DNA of 64,000 nt. Origin: Candidatus Gastranaerophilales bacterium HUM_9 (GTDB lineage Bacteria > Cyanobacteriota > Vampirovibrionia > Gastranaerophilales > Gastranaerophilaceae). Shown here piece after piece: positions 35,679-43,887 of this stretch. The position numbers and the translations under genes were made by a program. A model generated the notes under the pieces. That model searched no databases and was not told where the DNA came from. It saw nothing but the letters and a program-made list of their open reading frames with translations. The first letter of the stretch is position 1, and every line of letters starts with the position of its first letter. Where the stretch lies: assembly GCA_002103075.1 (NCBI GenBank), contig DABG01000012.1, forward strand, positions 1 through 64,000, in the 5' to 3' direction.

Positions 35679-35885
35679 TTATGGAACAGGGTCATAACCA
35701 CCTTCATTGAGTGGGTGACACCTTGCTATTCTTTTTATTCCAAGCCAACCGCCTTTAACTACTCCATATTTTATAATTGCCTCTTTTGTGTATTGAGAAC
35801 AAGTCGGATAAAATCTGCATCTAGACGGTGTTAGCTTAGAAAATTTTTGATAAATTTTAATTAAAAATAAAATAAAATTTTTCAT
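35679..35885 (-). CDS. yidD: Membrane protein insertion efficiency factor YidD
   Basis: 68 residues, the usual length. The family signature is LTPSRCRFYPTCSQYTKEAI with KGGWLGIKRIARCHPLNEGGYDPVP, preceded by a short amphipathic membrane-binding helix. It assists YidC-dependent insertion and is normally beside rnpA-yidC; here it is separated and heads an operon with ispD. A TAAAAT box lies 6 nt before the ATG and no ribosome site is seen, so its mRNA may also be leaderless. Confidence 0.95.
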   Translation of the reverse strand: MKNFILFLIKIYQKFSKLTPSRCRFYPTCSQYTKEAIIKYGVVKGGWLGIKRIARCHPLNEGGYDPVP

Positions 35886-36172
35886 ACTTATATTTTATCA
35901 TAACGATAAAATTAGTTTTCTTTTTTATAAGGTTTTGGATAATAATCGTCGACCCAGACAATAGTAATGTTTCGTGCCATATCAAACGGATTTGATACGT
36001 TGTTATTATATTTTTCTACTTTTTTATTTATTAGTTTTAAAAATTTCACAAATTTCATATTCTTATTATTTATCAAAACTCATCTTAGTAATTACCTTGA
36101 ATACTATATTTCTTTATCAAAACTTATCTTATTGGATAATAAACCTTGTACTAATATAGTTTATTGTTGTGG

Positions 36173-36178
36173 TATAAT
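36173..36178 (+). promoter_or_regulatory. Extended -10 element for leaderless ruvB
   Basis: TGG-TATAAT with the -10 at 36173-36178, and ATG of ruvB at 36185, 6 nt later. No good -35 is visible, which is usual for extended -10 promoters. The 299-bp gap 35886-36184 otherwise shows only AT-rich sequence. Confidence 0.6.
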
Positions 36179-36184
36179 TCTGGT

Positions 36185-37252
36185 ATGGCTATATTTTCAG
36201 ATGACGATAATGGATTAAATAAAAAGAGCGTTAAAGAAAAAAATCCTATGGTAAAAACAGAGGAGATTGAGTATGACAAGACGTTTGAAAGTTCTATTCG
36301 TCCAAAAACATTTGATGATTACATAGGACAAAAAGAGTTAAAAGAAACTTTGAAGATATCTATAGAGGCTGCAAAAATTAGGGAAACCTCTCTTGACCAT
36401 TTGCTATTTTATGGACCTCCAGGATTAGGAAAAACAACTTTGGCTATGGTTATTGCAAACCAAATGGGAGCTGATATAAAGATAACTTCTGCTCCGTCAT
36501 TAGAACGTCCAAGAGATATTATTGGTCTTTTGATGTCTATAAAAAGTGGTACTATTTTATTTATTGATGAAATTCATAGGTTGAATAAGATTTCAGAAGA
36601 AATTTTATATCCAGCAATGGAAGATTTTGCACTTGATATGACATCTGGCAAATCTCAAACAGTTCAATCTATAAGAATACCTATCCCAAAGTTTACACTT
36701 ATTGGTGCTACAACAAAAGCTGGCTCTTTGTCGGGACCTTTAAGAGATAGATTTGGAATTATTCATAGATTACAATTTTATTCAATGGAAGAACTTGCAC
36801 AAGTTATTAAAAGAACTGCGGATATATTAGGTATTAAAATTACTGATGAGGGTGCTGAAATTATTGCTAAATCTTCAAGAGGTACTCCTCGTATTGCAAA
36901 TAGGCTTGTTAAACGAGTTGCAGACTTTGCTATTATAAAATATGATGGTTTGATTACAGAACAAGTTGCAAGAGAGTCTTTGTTAAAGCTAAATATTGAT
37001 GAATACGGACTTGATACAATTGATAGACAATTGTTGAGATTTATTGTAGAAAGCTATGATGGTGGACCTGTTGGAATTGAGACGATTGCAGCTGCTTTGT
37101 GTGAAGACGTAAAAACGATTGAAGATGTTTATGAACCATATTTAATGCAATTAGGCTTTTTGCAAAGAACCCCAAGGGGTAGAAAAGTTTCACCTGCTGG
37201 ATATAGACACTTAGGTTTGAGAGTTAATAACGAACAGCAAACCTTGTTTTAA
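36185..37252 (+). CDS. ruvB: Holliday junction branch-migration ATPase RuvB
   Basis: A 355-residue AAA+ motor. Motifs are RPKTFDDYIGQ, Walker A GPPGLGKTTLAMVIA, Walker B ILFIDEIHRL, sensor 1 LIGATTKAG, Arg finger in GPLRDRFGI, and the C-terminal winged helix with RTPRGRKVSPAGYRHLG. The frame extends 21 nt upstream, but that part is the TATAAT promoter, so I start at ATG 36185. RuvA and RuvC are not in the window. Confidence 0.97.
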   Translation: MAIFSDDDNGLNKKSVKEKNPMVKTEEIEYDKTFESSIRPKTFDDYIGQKELKETLKISIEAAKIRETSLDHLLFYGPPGLGKTTLAMVIANQMGADIKITSAPSLERPRDIIGLLMSIKSGTILFIDEIHRLNKISEEILYPAMEDFALDMTSGKSQTVQSIRIPIPKFTLIGATTKAGSLSGPLRDRFGIIHRLQFYSMEELAQVIKRTADILGIKITDEGAEIIAKSSRGTPRIANRLVKRVADFAIIKYDGLITEQVARESLLKLNIDEYGLDTIDRQLLRFIVESYDGGPVGIETIAAALCEDVKTIEDVYEPYLMQLGFLQRTPRGRKVSPAGYRHLGLRVNNEQQTLF

Positions 37253-37305
37253 ATAGTGTTTTATGCTAGTATTCATTTTATAAGTACTATTATTAGGAGC
37301 AGATT

Positions 37306-37812
37306 ATGATTGAAATGAAAGTTATGGGAATAGCATTGGATACTCGTTCAGGTTCTCCAATTGTAGTTTTACATGATTTAGAAAATAAAAAAGCATTACC
37401 AATTTGGATTGGTTCAGCAGAGGCAAGTGCTATTATTAGAAAGATTGAAAAATTAGCTGTTGCTAGACCTATGACGCACGATTTAGTAGTAGATGTTGTT
37501 GATAAAACAGGATATACTGTTGATAGAGTTGAAATCAATGATGTTGAAGAAGAAACATATTTTGCAACTATCTTTTTGATGAAAGACGATGAAGTTATTG
37601 AAATAGATTCAAGACCATCAGATGCTATTGCAATTGCAATGAGAGCAGAAGCTCCTATTTATGTTACAGAAAATGTATTGATGGATGGTGCTGTATCTAC
37701 TGATTCTGCTAGAGATGAGGAAGAAGCAGAGGAATTTAAGGACTTTATTCAAAGCGTTAAGCCATCTGATTTTGAAAAATTGATAAATAAACACAAAGAA
37801 TCTGACCAGTAG
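37306..37812 (+). CDS. Bifunctional nuclease family protein (DUF151)
   Basis: A 168-residue protein with the BFN domain: ALDTRSGSPIVVLHD, LPIWIGSAEASAI, RPMTHDLVVDVVD and SRPSDAIAIAMRAEAPIYV. An acidic C-terminal tail follows. Plant BFN1 has nuclease activity; for bacterial members the role is not well established. The UVR domain found in some homologues is missing. AGGAG lies 6 nt before the ATG. It is probably read with or just after ruvB (53 bp gap). Confidence 0.9.
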   Translation: MIEMKVMGIALDTRSGSPIVVLHDLENKKALPIWIGSAEASAIIRKIEKLAVARPMTHDLVVDVVDKTGYTVDRVEINDVEEETYFATIFLMKDDEVIEIDSRPSDAIAIAMRAEAPIYVTENVLMDGAVSTDSARDEEEAEEFKDFIQSVKPSDFEKLINKHKESDQ

Positions 37813-37834
37813 GTTGATGTTATACTATATTAAA

Positions 37835-38410
37835 TTATTTGAGTTTTCCTATTTGTTTAGAAATAGGTTTACCTACGATTTTTTCTGCAATTTTTTCGCC
37901 AGCAATCCAGCCGCCAATCATAGCTCCTGGAACAGGTATTGGTAAGCAAGCTACTGTTAATGCACTTGATAAGAGAACTCTTACAGCTGATTTACCACCT
38001 TCGATGACAGCTTTTGATGTTCCACCTTGTTCTTTTGCTAGAATGACATCATTAACGCCAGCTATTTCACCAAGAGTATTTTTTATTGCTCCGGTTGAAT
38101 TTTTTAAGCCTTTTAATGTGGCTGTTACTTGAGATGTGTTATTTTCTTTTGCTGCTATTTTTGCTTGTTTTACATTTTTACCAACTTGAGAGCAACCATC
38201 TGATATTGCAGAAATAGAGGTTGAACCTGTTTTAATTTTCTTTAACAAAGGTGTTATATGTGTAGAAATAAAGCTATGTCCCTTTTGTGGTGTTGGAACA
38301 GGTAATGTCGGAATTGCTCCAATCATTTTAGGGTTGCTAGTTGTTAGCTTTTTTTCTTGTATTATACAAGTTTTTATTATTTTAGATGATGATATATTCA
38401 ATACTTTCAT
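37835..38410 (-). CDS. Protein of unknown function with Gly-rich hydrophobic segment, 191 aa
   Basis: I recognise no family. The N-terminal 60 residues are Lys/Ser/Thr/Pro-rich, and the centre is polar and helical with Lys/Ala-rich stretches. Residues about 148-175 form a hydrophobic Gly/Pro-rich hairpin (CLPIPVPGAMIGGWIAG) followed by EKIAEKIVGKP. That pattern (small-residue-rich membrane-inserting hairpin) recurs loosely in the 220-aa ORF at 52879-53541. Possibly membrane-associated. No strong ribosome site. It converges with the DUF151 gene. Confidence 0.5.
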   Translation of the reverse strand: MKVLNISSSKIIKTCIIQEKKLTTSNPKMIGAIPTLPVPTPQKGHSFISTHITPLLKKIKTGSTSISAISDGCSQVGKNVKQAKIAAKENNTSQVTATLKGLKNSTGAIKNTLGEIAGVNDVILAKEQGGTSKAVIEGGKSAVRVLLSSALTVACLPIPVPGAMIGGWIAGEKIAEKIVGKPISKQIGKLK

Positions 38411-38537
38411 AACAATTCAATCATAACGCACACATATATATAAAGTAAAGTTTTATATAAAATTTGCTAGTTTGTATAAATTTTATTCTATGTTTACAAA
38501 TTTTTTTGATATAAAATAATGTAAAAGGAGTGTAGAT

Positions 38538-39359
38538 ATGTGGAAATATTCAGATAAGGTAATGGATCATTATAGGCACCCAAGAAATGTTGGTAGTATT
38601 GATAATGCTGATGCAGTAGGTGTTGCAGGCTCTTTGGCTTGCGGTGATTCTTTGAAAATATATTTAAAGATAGAAAACGGAATAGTTGTTGATGCAAAGT
38701 TCCAAACTTTTGGTTGCGGTTCAGCCGTTGCAAGTTCGAGTGTTTTAACTGAAATGGTTATAGGTAAACCTGTAGAAGAAGTCAAGAAAATTACAAACCA
38801 AGATATTGCTGATGAATTAGACGGATTGCCACCAGAAAAAATGCACTGTTCTGTAATGGGTCATGAAGCTCTTGTTGATGCTTTGAAAAACTATTTTAAG
38901 GAAGAAGAACTTGAAGAAGTTAATGAAGAAAAAACTCAATCAAAAGTAGTTTGTACTTGTTTCAATATAACTGAAGATGTTATTAAAGATGCAATTATAA
39001 ATAAAAGTTTAACTACTTTAGATGAAGTTGTTAATTATACAAAAGCTGGTAGTGCTTGTGGACGTTGTAAAGACACTATTAAAGGATTGATTGAGAAGTA
39101 TGCTGTTAAGGATACTCCAAAATTATCACCAGCTCAGCTAATTCTAAAAATTAATAAGGTAATTGAAAATGTAATAGCACCAGAACTACAAAAAGATGGT
39201 GGCGATATTGAATTAGTTGATATTGAAGATAATAGAGTGTTTGTAAAACTTCAAGGTCGCTGTTCACAATGTAAAAATTCTGTTTTAACAATAAAAGCAT
39301 TTGTTGAAACAACCTTAAGAGATAAAATTAATAAAGATATAGAGGTAGTACAAGTATAA
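38538..39359 (+). CDS. nifU: NifU Fe-S cluster scaffold (three-domain)
   Basis: 273 residues with all three NifU modules. An IscU-like domain has Cys35, Cys60 and Cys104, a central [2Fe-2S] BFD-like domain has CTCFN and GSACGRCKDT (Cys139, 141, 174, 177), and a C-terminal Nfu domain has CSQC (Cys242, 245). It assembles clusters with sulfur from NifS, which follows with one shared base (TAATG). No nitrogenase genes are near, so the pair probably serves general Fe-S assembly. AAAGGAG precedes the ATG. Confidence 0.96.
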   Translation: MWKYSDKVMDHYRHPRNVGSIDNADAVGVAGSLACGDSLKIYLKIENGIVVDAKFQTFGCGSAVASSSVLTEMVIGKPVEEVKKITNQDIADELDGLPPEKMHCSVMGHEALVDALKNYFKEEELEEVNEEKTQSKVVCTCFNITEDVIKDAIINKSLTTLDEVVNYTKAGSACGRCKDTIKGLIEKYAVKDTPKLSPAQLILKINKVIENVIAPELQKDGGDIELVDIEDNRVFVKLQGRCSQCKNSVLTIKAFVETTLRDKINKDIEVVQV

Positions 39360-40546
39360 TGGTTATATATTTAGATAATAACGCAACAACAAGGGTCGAT
39401 GATAAAGTATTAGAGGTTATGTTGCCATATTTAAAAGACGAATATGCTAATCCATCTAGTATGTATGAATTCAGTACTAATGCATCAAAGGCGATTGATG
39501 ATGCAAGACATTCGATGAAAGATTTTTTAGGTGCTAATAATGCTAAAGAAATCGTTTTTACTTCTTGCGGTTCAGAAAGTGCTAATACAGCTATAAAGGG
39601 TGCTGTTTCATATAACAAAAATAAAAAACATATAATAACAACAAAAGTTGAACACCCTTGTGTTTTAAATACATATAAAATGCTTGAAAAACAAGGTTAT
39701 AAGGTTGATTATATTGGTGTTAATTCAAATGGAGAACTTGAATTAGACGAACTAAAATCAAAAATCACACCTGACACAGCTTTGGTTTCAGTAATGTGGG
39801 CAAATAATGAAACTGGTGTAATATTCCCAATAAAAGAAATTGGTGAAATTATTAAATCAAAGAACCCTGAAACATTGTTCTTTGTTGACGCTGTTCAAGC
39901 AGCTGGTAAGATTGATATAGATGTAAAAGACACTAATATCGATATGTTAGGGGTTTCTGGTCATAAGTTCCATGCTCCAAAAGGAATTGGTGCTTTGTAT
40001 GTAAATTCAAGCGTTGTTTTGCCACCTTTAATAAATGGCGGGCATCAAGAACGTGGTTATAGAGCCGGTACAGAGAATGTTCCTTATATTGTTGGTATGG
40101 GAAAAGCTGCTGAACTTGCAATTGACAATATGAAATACGAACTTTCAGAAGTTAAACGCCTTAGAGATAAATTAGAAACAGGTATTTTGAAGAATATCTT
40201 TAATGCTAGATTAAACACATCTATTTCAAATAGAGTTCCAAATACAACAAATATAGGTTTTGAATATGTTGAAGGTGAACTTATATTGTTGCATTTGAGC
40301 GATATTGGAGTTTGTGCAAGTTCTGGTAGTGCTTGTACTTCTGGTTCACTTGAACCAAGCCATGTTCTTCGAGCAATGGGAACACCGTTTACTTCACTTC
40401 ACGGTAGCATAAGATTTAGTTTGAGTCGTTTTACTACTGAAAAAGAAATCGACTATGTATTAGATAATATTGGAAAAGTTATTGGTGAAATCGTTGCTAT
40501 TTCTCCATATCAAGAAGAATTAGAACATTTACGTAAATCAAGATAA
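39359..40546 (+). CDS. nifS: Cysteine desulfurase NifS/IscS-type
   Basis: A 395-residue PLP enzyme that releases sulfur from cysteine as an enzyme persulfide. PLP Lys203 is in VSGHKFHAPKGIGALY and the catalytic Cys326 in SSGSACTSGSLEPSHVL, the long loop typical of group I (NifS/IscS) enzymes. YLDNNATT opens the protein. It is in operon with nifU upstream and a small protein downstream. Confidence 0.96.
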   Translation: MVIYLDNNATTRVDDKVLEVMLPYLKDEYANPSSMYEFSTNASKAIDDARHSMKDFLGANNAKEIVFTSCGSESANTAIKGAVSYNKNKKHIITTKVEHPCVLNTYKMLEKQGYKVDYIGVNSNGELELDELKSKITPDTALVSVMWANNETGVIFPIKEIGEIIKSKNPETLFFVDAVQAAGKIDIDVKDTNIDMLGVSGHKFHAPKGIGALYVNSSVVLPPLINGGHQERGYRAGTENVPYIVGMGKAAELAIDNMKYELSEVKRLRDKLETGILKNIFNARLNTSISNRVPNTTNIGFEYVEGELILLHLSDIGVCASSGSACTSGSLEPSHVLRAMGTPFTSLHGSIRFSLSRFTTEKEIDYVLDNIGKVIGEIVAISPYQEELEHLRKSR

Positions 40547-40560
40547 GTTTGGAGGTAATA

Positions 40561-40764
40561 ATGTTTCAAGTATATACACAAAAAGGAAATGAAAGTTTAA
40601 CAAAAACTTTGGTTGGTGAATTCAAAGATTATGATGAAGCGATGGATAAGGCAGAGGCTTCTATTGAAGGTAAATCTGAACTAAAATACATTGTCGAAGA
40701 AACAAATGGCTGCTTTAATAGTTATGGTGACTTGGTAGCAACTGTTATTGCTGAAAGCGACTAG
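40561..40764 (+). CDS. Small acidic protein downstream of nifS, 67 aa
   Basis: ATG 40561 has GGAGG 6 nt upstream; the annotated longer frame starts with TTG in the ribosome site. The 67-residue acidic, soluble product (VGEFKDYDEAMDKAEASIEG, single Cys at about residue 51) is not a family I know. Its place 14 nt after nifS and before a terminator makes it the third gene of the nifUS operon. A role linked to Fe-S assembly is inferred from position only. Confidence 0.65.
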   Translation: MFQVYTQKGNESLTKTLVGEFKDYDEAMDKAEASIEGKSELKYIVEETNGCFNSYGDLVATVIAESD

Positions 40765-40786
40765 GTTTTAGAAATTTTTTATAATC

Positions 40787-40818
40787 AAAAAGAAGAACTT
40801 TTTTGTTCCTCTTTTTTT
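40787..40818 (+). terminator. Terminator of the nifUS operon
   Basis: AGAAGAAC (40791-40798), T6 loop, GTTCCTCT (40805-40812; one mismatch), then a T run. Confidence 0.7.
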
Positions 40819-40836
40819 ATTGTGATTGTTGAATAT

Positions 40837-41094
40837 TTAGTTAAAGACAAACTTTGAATACGATTTCAATAAGTCTTGAAGTCTTTCTTTTTTTTCTGAT
40901 ATCTTATTGAATTCAGATTTTATCTCTTCAAGCTCAGCTAGTAGTGTGTTTAACTCCTTTCTATGTTCTATGTGTTCTATTATTTCTTGCTTTTGCTCTT
41001 CAATTTTGTTTGTCTGTTGTTCTTCTTTTGCTTGGGTATCTTCAAGCCAATTTGGAGAAAAACCTTTTGTTTTGAAAAAATCTTTTGAATTCAT
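40837..41094 (-). CDS. Coiled-coil protein of unknown function, 85 aa
   Basis: 85 residues. An N-terminal FFKTKGFSPNWLED segment is followed by a strongly charged coiled coil (about 25-78, Glu/Gln/Lys/Leu with heptads such as LNTLLAELEEIKSEFNKI). No family is recognised. It follows the 64-aa ORF by one base, so both small genes are one unit. It could be a dimerising adaptor. Confidence 0.6.
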   Translation of the reverse strand: MNSKDFFKTKGFSPNWLEDTQAKEEQQTNKIEEQKQEIIEHIEHRKELNTLLAELEEIKSEFNKISEKKERLQDLLKSYSKFVFN

Positions 41095-41095
41095 A

Positions 41096-41290
41096 TTAAG
41101 CTCCTTGACATAGAGAATGTAGATAATCTACCATATCAAAGTTTCCATATAGAAAAGTAAGCGGCTGCTTTGAGTACTCCCCCACTTCTCTTTTTATATC
41201 TTTAAATGCTTCAGAATCAAAATTGAATCCTGTCATTTCAGAAAATTCTATCATCATCTCATCTGTATCCACGTTAAAATACTTGTCCAT
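41096..41290 (-). CDS. Small acidic protein of unknown function, 64 aa
   Basis: ATG 41290 has GAGG 8 nt upstream; a GTG at 41299 sits on the ribosome site. The product (MDKYFNVDTDEMMIEFSEMT) is acidic, soluble and has no family I recognise. It directly precedes the coiled-coil gene on the same strand, and the two are convergent with the nifUS operon. Together they form a compact two-gene unit of unknown role. Confidence 0.55.
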   Translation of the reverse strand: MDKYFNVDTDEMMIEFSEMTGFNFDSEAFKDIKREVGEYSKQPLTFLYGNFDMVDYLHSLCQGA

Positions 41291-41424
41291 ACCCTTCACC
41301 TCATTATTGTCTTATTAACTAACAATATATATGACGGATTGTTTTGTTAAAATCTTTAATAAAACTTGAAAAATGTTAAGTTTTTGTTACAATATAGAAA
41401 GGTAAAAAAGAAAAGGTGTTTTGT

Positions 41425-41871
41425 ATGAAAATTATTATTGGTTCTGATCACGGTGGATATGACTTAAAAAATGTTATTAAAGAACATTTAAAAGAAAAAG
41501 GTGTTGAAATAGTTGATGTAGGTACTGAATCTTTAGCATCTTGCGATTATCCAGATATTGCAAAAGCATTGACTAAAAAGGTTTTAGAAGAAAACGTAAA
41601 AGGTATTTTAGTTTGTGGAACAGGTATTGGCATGTCTATTGCAGCTAATAAATATGATGGAATTAGAGCTGCATTATGTTCTGATACATTTTCTGCTAGA
41701 ATGACGAGAGAACACAATGATTCTAATGTCTTGTGTTTAGGTGAAAGAGTTTTGGGTAAGGGCTTAGCTATTGATATTGTTGATATTTGGTTAGAAACAC
41801 CATTTTCTGAAGGTGAAAGACACAAACATAGAATAGAATTGATAGACAAGATTGAAAAAGAAAGGGCATAA
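41425..41871 (+). CDS. rpiB: Ribose-5-phosphate isomerase B
   Basis: A 148-residue enzyme interconverting ribose-5-P and ribulose-5-P (pentose phosphate pathway). It shows IIIGSDHGGYDLK, VDVGTESL, LVCGTGIGMSIAANK (catalytic Cys) and REHNDSNVLCLGERV (His, Asn). Start ATG 41425 has AAGGTG upstream, and a TACAAT-like -10 lies nearby. It shares a base with rsfS (TAATG). Allose- or galactose-6-phosphate isomerases are homologous but less likely in this setting. Confidence 0.95.
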   Translation: MKIIIGSDHGGYDLKNVIKEHLKEKGVEIVDVGTESLASCDYPDIAKALTKKVLEENVKGILVCGTGIGMSIAANKYDGIRAALCSDTFSARMTREHNDSNVLCLGERVLGKGLAIDIVDIWLETPFSEGERHKHRIELIDKIEKERA

Positions 41872-42263
41872 TGAGCGAAATTACTTCTTACAAATTAGCT
41901 TGTGTTATAGCTAGAATTTTAGATGAAAAATTAGGTAAAGATATTACTATCTTGAATATTAGTAATGTGTCATCATTTGCAGATTATTTTGTTATTTGTT
42001 CTGCTGATGCAAGTACTCAGGTAAAGGCTCTTACAGAAGCTGTAAAATTGAGAGTTAGAGAATTGTTCTCTCGTCAAGCTGTTAGGATTGAAAACGATAT
42101 GAAGAATCGTTGGAATTTATTAGATTACAGCGATGTAGTTGTTCATATTCTTCATAAAGAAGAACGTGAGTTATACGCAATCGAAAAATTTTGGAATCAT
42201 GCATATAGTGTTTCAGAAGAAGATTGGTTGAAAGAGTCAGAAGAATATTCTGAATACAAATAA
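41871..42263 (+). CDS. rsfS: Ribosomal silencing factor RsfS
   Basis: A 130-residue RsfS/Iojap protein that binds L14 (uL14) and blocks subunit joining when nutrients are low. Matches are GKDITILNISNVSSFADYFV, ICSADASTQVKALTEAV, WNLLDYSDVVVHIL and ERELYAIEKFW. It usually follows nadD-yqeK, which here lie 13 kb away; instead it is coupled to rpiB. Confidence 0.95.
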   Translation: MSEITSYKLACVIARILDEKLGKDITILNISNVSSFADYFVICSADASTQVKALTEAVKLRVRELFSRQAVRIENDMKNRWNLLDYSDVVVHILHKEERELYAIEKFWNHAYSVSEEDWLKESEEYSEYK

Positions 42264-42302
42264 AACTTTGCGTAATCTATTAAAATATGATAGGATAAAG
42301 GT

Positions 42303-43388
42303 ATGGAAGATACTCAAGAATTAAAAGATATAAAACAATCAATACAAAAAGTTGTTCTTGCAATGGCAAGAGATCCTAAAAATACAGAAAATTACCACGA
42401 GCTTGCACGTTATTATGCTATGCAAGAGGATTATGATAAGGTTATTTCTGTTTATGAAACACTTTTGACTATTGACCCAAGAGATGAACAGGCCTTGTTG
42501 AATATTGGTAGTATTTATTTCTTTCAACAAGAGTATCGAAAAGCATTAAAGTATTTTGAAAAAGCAATGTCTGTAAATCCAAGTAATTATTTGGTTTACT
42601 ATAATTTAGCAAATACTTATGCTGAGATGAAAAACTTCTCAAAGGCTTTAAGATGGTATAATAGAACATTAGATTTTATTTCTAATGAACCAGAAATTTA
42701 TAATTCAATCGCACTTTTATATCACGATTTTGAAGATTATGTTGAAGCTAAGGCTTATTATGAAAAGGCTTTATCTCTTGATTCTCAAAACTTGACGGCA
42801 TTAGTTGATTTAGGGAATGTATGTTTTAAATTGTTTGATTATGAGGGTGCATTTAAGTATTATAGCCAAGTGTTTAGCTTAGAACCTGATAATCAGACTG
42901 TTGCTCTTTGTTTAGCAAACACTTTATCTTTAATGAAAGATGAAGCAAGAGCTAATACATATTTTGAAAAAGCTCTTCAATTGCAGGGTGATAGCTTGTA
43001 TAGAGCATATATCTGTTATGCTATTTCTAAATCTGATTTTGGTAAATATGATGAGGCTATTGCACTTTATAAAAAAGCTATTGAGGTTGATCCAGAACAG
43101 CCAAAAGCATATATTTTGTTAGGTAATATGTATTCAAATCAACGTAAGTTTGCTGAGGCAGAAGAGCAGTATAAAGAGGCTTTAAAAATTACTCAGTTAG
43201 ATCCTGATTTGTATATTTTGATTGCAAACACGTATTATATGAATAACGAAATAGAACGATCTATTTATTCATATAAGGCTGCTGTTGGTTTAAGCCCAGA
43301 AAATGATGAGTTTAAACTTGTTTATATTCAAGTTGTAGAAGACTTTATTGAAGAAAGCAGGAAAGATGAGATCGTCGCAAACTTCTAA
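42303..43388 (+). CDS. TPR-repeat protein, cytosolic
   Basis: 361 residues made almost wholly of tetratricopeptide repeats (about nine), e.g. LLNIGSIYFFQQEYRKALKY, VYYNLANTYAEMKNFSKALR and AYILLGNMYSNQRKFAEAEE. No signal peptide is present, so it differs from the secreted TPR protein at 30112. It probably acts as a protein-interaction scaffold. The ATG at 42303 has only AAAGG close by and a TAGGAT box 6 nt upstream, so its mRNA could be leaderless. It overlaps the next membrane-protein gene by 23 nt. Confidence 0.88.
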   Translation: MEDTQELKDIKQSIQKVVLAMARDPKNTENYHELARYYAMQEDYDKVISVYETLLTIDPRDEQALLNIGSIYFFQQEYRKALKYFEKAMSVNPSNYLVYYNLANTYAEMKNFSKALRWYNRTLDFISNEPEIYNSIALLYHDFEDYVEAKAYYEKALSLDSQNLTALVDLGNVCFKLFDYEGAFKYYSQVFSLEPDNQTVALCLANTLSLMKDEARANTYFEKALQLQGDSLYRAYICYAISKSDFGKYDEAIALYKKAIEVDPEQPKAYILLGNMYSNQRKFAEAEEQYKEALKITQLDPDLYILIANTYYMNNEIERSIYSYKAAVGLSPENDEFKLVYIQVVEDFIEESRKDEIVANF

Positions 43389-43788
43389 TAATTGTTCACT
43401 TTTTGAAAGAATTATTGCAGTCCTTAATTATTTAACTTTTGGACTTGTAGGTTTTATTTATTTGATATTAGTAGCGTTTAGAAAATTAAGATTAACTCCG
43501 TTTTTACAATATCATATATTTATGACATTTTTCTTAGTTATTTTGTATTGGTTAGTGACAGTTTTATTGTCATTGTTGGTACAAGTTCTTTCAATAATTC
43601 CATTTATAAATGTTTTAGTGTTGAAGGTGTTATTTTATTTCAATGCACCATTGTTTTTTGGTAAATATTCATTAGTTTCAGGTGCTGTTCAGCTATTTGT
43701 GTTGTATTTATGTGCAACATCATTCCTTGGTCAATTCAGTTATGTACCTTGGGCTACAGATATTATTATAAAGAACGTAAGACGTTAA
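43366..43788 (+). CDS. Four-helix membrane protein, Tic20/Ycf60-like
   Basis: 140 residues with about four hydrophobic segments (roughly 14-36, 48-72, 76-95 and 103-124). The pattern RIIAVLNYLTFGL, then RLTPFLQYHIFMTFFLVI, resembles the Tic20 (Ycf60) family of cyanobacteria and plastids, in which an Arg-led helix and a FxxFxxxQA-like helix recur. Similarity is by eye only. ATG 43366 with AGGA upstream is used; a TTG 18 nt earlier gives a longer frame. It is coupled to the TPR gene. If it is Tic20-like, it may act in membrane protein translocation or assembly. Confidence 0.5.
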   Translation: MRSSQTSNNCSLFERIIAVLNYLTFGLVGFIYLILVAFRKLRLTPFLQYHIFMTFFLVILYWLVTVLLSLLVQVLSIIPFINVLVLKVLFYFNAPLFFGKYSLVSGAVQLFVLYLCATSFLGQFSYVPWATDIIIKNVRR

Positions 43789-43887
43789 TTTTAAGTTCAT
43801 CTAATAGTATGAGTTTTGGCTAAATATATATAGAGTCATGTTGATTTTGCCGTAATTATCATTATAAAGATAATAGAGGGTAAAATT

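Noticed and set aside
38538..40764. nifU-nifS as evidence for nitrogen fixation
   Set aside because: No nitrogenase or accessory nif gene is present; this NifUS pair is used for general Fe-S assembly in many anaerobes.
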